Assembly (NCBI GenBank): GCA_027009605.1
Contig: JALVCY010000478.1
Location: 1 to 9,031 of the forward strand
Length of the DNA: 9,031 bases
Source of the DNA: Saprospiraceae bacterium
GTDB taxonomy: Bacteria > Bacteroidota > Bacteroidia > Chitinophagales > Saprospiraceae
Direction of reading: 5' to 3'
The translations under genes and the position numbers were made by a program. This document shows, one piece after another, positions 6,344-9,031 of this stretch; the first letter of the stretch is position 1, and every line of letters starts with the position of its first letter. The notes beneath the pieces are model-generated. The model was not told the origin of the DNA and did no database searches. It was given only the letters and a program-made list of their open reading frames with translations.

Positions 6344-8419
6344 ATGGGCATCTCATCCAGTAAAATCGCTACCCAAATTCATCATCTCATCAAAAGATGG
6401 CAGCCTTCGGCAGATGTCCTTTTTTTGACAACAGCGCTCGTGGTGGGAGTGGCTACCGGAGCTTGGGCCGTATTATTTCGATACCTGATTAAATGGAATT
6501 CCTACGTTTTTTTTGAGTGGATACCGGAAGTGACCAAAGATGGGGGCAAGGCGTATATTGTACTCGTGCCTGCATTTGGTGGCTTGTTGGTGGGTTTGTT
6601 GATTCATTATTTTGCCAAGGAAGCCAAGGGGGCCGGTGTCCCGGAAGTCATGGAAGCGGTTGCCCTAAAAAGCGGTTTTATTCGTCCCCGTGTCATCTTG
6701 GTCAAAACGCTGGCTTCTTCTATCACGATTGGTAGTGGCGGCTCGGCAGGCCGGGAAGGCCCTATTGTCCAAATCGGCTCTGCCATCGGCTCCTTGGTCG
6801 GACAAGTGCTCAAGTTATCCGAAAATCGAGTCAGCAATTTGGTTGCCTGTGGCTCGGCGAGTGGGATTGCGGCCGCCTTTAATGCGCCGATTGCGGGGGT
6901 TATTTTTGCGTTGGAAGTTATTTTGGGGCGGTTTTATGTTCGGTATTTTAGTTCGGTGGTGATTGCGGCGGTAGCGGCGAGTGTCATTGGCCGGGTTGCT
7001 TTTGGGGATGCGCCCGCCTTCTCGATTCCTTTTGAATACCAAATCAATAGCCTTTGGGAATTTGCTTTTTACTTGATTCTAGGGGCTTTAGGGGCGGTCG
7101 CGGGGGTGACTTTTACACGAGCATTGTATCGCACGGAGACTGCTTTCGCAAAAATAAAAAGCTTGCCGGAATGGCTAAAACCCGCAGTAGGTGGCTTCTT
7201 CCTTGGGGTATTGGGCTTGATGTATGCCAACATCCATCCCAACTTGTCTTGGGAAGTCATTCCCCATGTCTTTGGGGTCGGCTATGAAACTTTGGAAATT
7301 GCGCTCGCCAGTAAGCTGGCATTATTTACGGCAGTTTCACTCTTGATTTTAAAAATTATTAGTACCAGCTTGACCATTGGTTCCGGTGGTTCGGGTGGGA
7401 TATTTGCGCCTTCGTTGTTTATTGGAGCGTTATTGGGGACTTCCTTGCAGATGATTTTGACTTATTTCTTTCCGGGGATTCCGGCACCGGCGGGAGCGTA
7501 TGCGTTATTGGGGATGGCGGCTGTATTTGCGTCCATATCTAAAGCACCGATGGCGGCAATGATGATGATGTTTGAGTTGACCGGTAATTATCATATTATC
7601 TTGCCTTTGATGATTGTGATTGTCGTTTCAACGTCCGTGGGTCAATCGCTAATGAATGGCGAGTCCATTTATAGTCTAAAATTATTGCGTCGGGGGATTC
7701 GCATTAAGCGGGGACAAGATATTGATATTTTAGAGAATGTAGCCGTCTCGGAAGTGCTTACGCCAAATCCCGAAACGGTCAGCTTTGATTTGCCTTATTC
7801 CGCCATTCCCAAGATTTTAGCGAAAGCGCATACTCGGTCTATCCTAGTCTTGGACAAATCCAATAAACTATACGGTATCGTCACCTTGACCGACGTAGAA
7901 AAAGCGGTGAGAGAAGGACTCCCAAGTAAAACACCGGTCAAAAAAATAGCGACTACTTGGCCGCACATTTTGGTGACCTATGCCGATGAAGCCATTGGGG
8001 ATGCGTTGCCGCGAATGAGTGCGCGGGGGATAGCCAGTATGCCGGTCGTTTCCCGGGAAGACCCGTACCAAGTCGTCGGCCTACTCAAAAGACGAAATAT
8101 TTTGCGCGCCTACAATCTAGCCATTACCAAACGAAAAGAATACAAAAAGAAACAAGAAACCATCCAACATCTTCACCATGAAGCCAATGAATTGGTAGAG
8201 ATTCCCCTAGGTCCTAACGATAACGCCATCGGCAAATCCGTCGTAGAAATCGCCAAAAAACTACCCAAAGATTGTATTTTGGTCTCCATCAAACGGGGTG
8301 GGCATTTGATTATGCCGCATGGAGATACGGTCTTTCAGGTTGGAGACGTGGTCACTGCTTTTGTGACGGTTCGAGAGTCGGAGCATTTATTTGAATGCTT
8401 GCATGGGGATTCGGAATAA
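6344..8419 (+). CDS. CLC-family chloride transporter/channel with CBS pair and RCK_C domain
   Basis: This 691-residue inner-membrane protein has a CLC core at about 24-445 with many hydrophobic segments. Two CBS domains follow (about 466-525 and 531-593), then an RCK_C (TrkA_C) domain (about 616-680, with GGHLIMPHGDTVFQVGD). CBS pairs usually sense adenine nucleotides and RCK_C domains small ligands, so gating by cytoplasmic ligands is likely. Anion-path motifs are GAGVPE (96-101), GREGP (136-140) with gating glutamate E138, GGIFAP (351-356) and Y443 in GESIYS. Two positions differ from the E. coli antiporter: A97 replaces the ion-binding serine (S107 there), and V192 replaces the inner proton glutamate (E203 there), in the segment GVIFALEVILGRF. 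Val at that site is also found in animal CLC channels. Transport mode (channel or H+ antiport) is therefore open. The ATG at 6344 follows the -7 box by 28 bases. The gene appears to be transcribed alone. Confidence 0.9.
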   Translation: MGISSSKIATQIHHLIKRWQPSADVLFLTTALVVGVATGAWAVLFRYLIKWNSYVFFEWIPEVTKDGGKAYIVLVPAFGGLLVGLLIHYFAKEAKGAGVPEVMEAVALKSGFIRPRVILVKTLASSITIGSGGSAGREGPIVQIGSAIGSLVGQVLKLSENRVSNLVACGSASGIAAAFNAPIAGVIFALEVILGRFYVRYFSSVVIAAVAASVIGRVAFGDAPAFSIPFEYQINSLWEFAFYLILGALGAVAGVTFTRALYRTETAFAKIKSLPEWLKPAVGGFFLGVLGLMYANIHPNLSWEVIPHVFGVGYETLEIALASKLALFTAVSLLILKIISTSLTIGSGGSGGIFAPSLFIGALLGTSLQMILTYFFPGIPAPAGAYALLGMAAVFASISKAPMAAMMMMFELTGNYHIILPLMIVIVVSTSVGQSLMNGESIYSLKLLRRGIRIKRGQDIDILENVAVSEVLTPNPETVSFDLPYSAIPKILAKAHTRSILVLDKSNKLYGIVTLTDVEKAVREGLPSKTPVKKIATTWPHILVTYADEAIGDALPRMSARGIASMPVVSREDPYQVVGLLKRRNILRAYNLAITKRKEYKKKQETIQHLHHEANELVEIPLGPNDNAIGKSVVEIAKKLPKDCILVSIKRGGHLIMPHGDTVFQVGDVVTAFVTVRESEHLFECLHGDSE

Positions 8420-8750
8420 CGTAGCACCAAAAAACACAGAAGCGGATTGCAAAACCTACAGCGAAGCGGCGGGATTGGTGAGTCATGAATGACCGCAAAA
8501 AAGCTAAAATGTGCTATTTGGCTGTGACGAAAAAGAAGCTAAAATCCGTCGTCAAAAAGATATTTGCGCACATAACGACTCATCAAAGTCGCTGCGCTCT
8601 TTGAGCTCAACCAAATAAATTTGGTTGCTACCATTTACGAGCCATAAACGAGTCTACTCCCAAAAGTCGAATTTTGGTTTCCTTTTGACACCGCAAAATT
8701 TTGTGGGACTAAGAATGATTCCAACGTAAGTATTAAGTCCGGAGATTCAA
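8420..8750. other. Non-coding region after the CLC gene, with hairpins and a possible decayed small reading frame
   Basis: No intact gene is seen. On the minus strand one frame reads from an ATG at 8571-8573 (start MCANIFLTTDF) to a TAG 19 codons on. It then stays open through HILAFLRSFMTHQSRRF to near the end of the CLC gene, as if a single stop interrupts a frame of over 50 codons. A perfect 9-base-pair hairpin with an AA loop lies at 8608-8627 (arms CAACCAAAT and ATTTGGTTG). A second hairpin, CCAAAA/TTTTGG at 8660-8677, is followed by TTTCCTTTT and might end CLC transcripts. GCGAAGC, a core word of the array at 1-397, recurs at 8461. The whole may be a dispersed intergenic element. Confidence 0.4.
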
Positions 8751-8768
8751 TCTATCTATTAAAAAAAA

Positions 8769-8799
8769 TTGCAGCAATATATAAAAATACGTATATTTG
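8769..8799 (+). promoter_or_regulatory. Predicted promoter of the right-edge gene or of a leader RNA
   Basis: TTG at 8769-8771 and TATATTTG at 8792-8799, 20 bases apart, match the Bacteroidota promoter pattern. The expected start is near 8806, which would give a leader of about 170 bases before the ATG at 8979, far longer than for the other genes here. Confidence 0.5.
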
Positions 8800-8802
8800 G
8801 TT

Positions 8803-8978
8803 TTGAGAACCGGAGATAAGTGGAGTTCTCGGCATTCCCTGCAAGTAGGGTGAATAGATAAAATAGAAGTAAAGTGTAAGCTTTTTTGTGTAGGTTTTGA
8901 TGATTACTTCTATCCAAGATGAATTTATTTTTTCACTAAAGTTCAGCACTAGATACTGGGCTTATAAACTTTTTTATC
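8803..8978 (+). ncRNA. Structured leader or small RNA candidate
   Basis: Downstream of the promoter lie three stems. GAGAAC/GTTCTC occupies 8805-8810 and 8825-8830 around 14 bases. CCCT/AGGG at 8837-8850 has the loop GCAAGT. A perfect 10-base-pair stem, ATAGAAGTAA (8863-8872) with TTACTTCTAT (8904-8913), encloses 31 bases. Together they suggest a folded 5' leader or a separate RNA. It matches no riboswitch I know; in particular the conserved bases of the TPP element are absent. The AT-rich stretch 8914-8978 shows nothing further. Confidence 0.3.
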
Positions 8979-9031
8979 ATGAACAAATTAAATTTGGTAG
9001 CAATTACCCCCCCCCGAATATTATTCGGCAA
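8979..9031 (+). CDS. Start of a gene cut by the right edge (possibly ThiE-like)
   Basis: An ATG at 8979 opens a frame that stays open to the window end and reads MNKLNLVAITPPRILFG. The LVAITPP segment resembles the first strand of thiamine-phosphate synthases (ThiE) of Bacteroidota, but 17 residues are too few to be sure. A run of nine C (9007-9015) encodes the T-P-P part, so a change of one base would shift the frame near the start. The stretch CCGAATA-T-TATTCGG right after it (9014-9028) is palindromic. The gene has a long leader with its own promoter. The ATG was chosen because it is the first in this frame after the leader. Confidence 0.4.
   Translation, partial: MNKLNLVAITPPRILFG

Noticed and set aside
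8752..8949. A 65-residue minus-strand frame
   Set aside because: It is rich in Ile, Phe and Tyr as expected from AT-rich DNA, and it lies opposite a promoter and hairpins.
8803..8978. TPP riboswitch before a ThiE-like gene
   Set aside because: The conserved CUGAGA and the ACCUGA-type segments of the TPP element are not present on the plus strand here.
1..9031. tRNA, rRNA, insertion sequence or phage genes
   Set aside because: No cloverleaf, ribosomal RNA stretch, transposase or integrase motif was seen on either strand.

Overview
The window looks like a chromosomal stretch from a member of the Bacteroidota, possibly of the Saprospiria/Lewinella type (phylum fairly sure, class a guess). The main sign is that all four forward genes have a perfect TAnnTTTG box, the Bacteroidota -7 promoter element, 23 to 30 bases before their start codons, and none has a convincing Shine-Dalgarno sequence. 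A lipoprotein with a DUF4349-like domain and a lipobox fits the same phylum.

Layout from left to right. Positions 1-397 hold a non-coding repeat array: a 223-base unit and a shortened second copy, both built from TCAAC words that separate three kinds of tiny hairpin cassette. A PhyH-family Fe(II)/2-oxoglutarate dioxygenase follows (467-1444, +). It converges on a DUF4349-type lipoprotein (1672-2499, -), with a strong bidirectional terminator between them (1582-1620). A divergent region of 176 bases, with an inverted repeat around the promoter, leads to a full-length FadH-type 2,4-dienoyl-CoA reductase (2676-4679, +). Next come an acetyl-CoA hydrolase/CoA-transferase family enzyme (4767-6065, +) and a CLC chloride transporter or channel with two CBS domains and an RCK_C domain (6344-8419, +). 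The last 600 bases are mostly non-coding. They hold what may be a decayed small reading frame, several hairpins, and a promoter with a long structured leader. That leader runs to a gene cut by the right edge at 8979, whose first codons hint at a ThiE-like protein and contain a run of nine C.

Functionally, FadH and the CoA-transferase both act on acyl-CoA thioesters: FadH in beta-oxidation of unsaturated fatty acids, the other in moving or removing CoA on short acyl or hydroxyacyl groups. Their adjacency suggests acyl-CoA catabolism. The promoter box between them argues that they are at least partly transcribed separately. The PhyH-family protein cannot be tied to lipids from its family alone, and the CLC protein looks unrelated.

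No clear new multi-gene system is visible. The least explained parts are the repeat array at the left edge, the operator-like palindromes before fadH and the CLC gene, and the structured leader with the C tract at the right edge.
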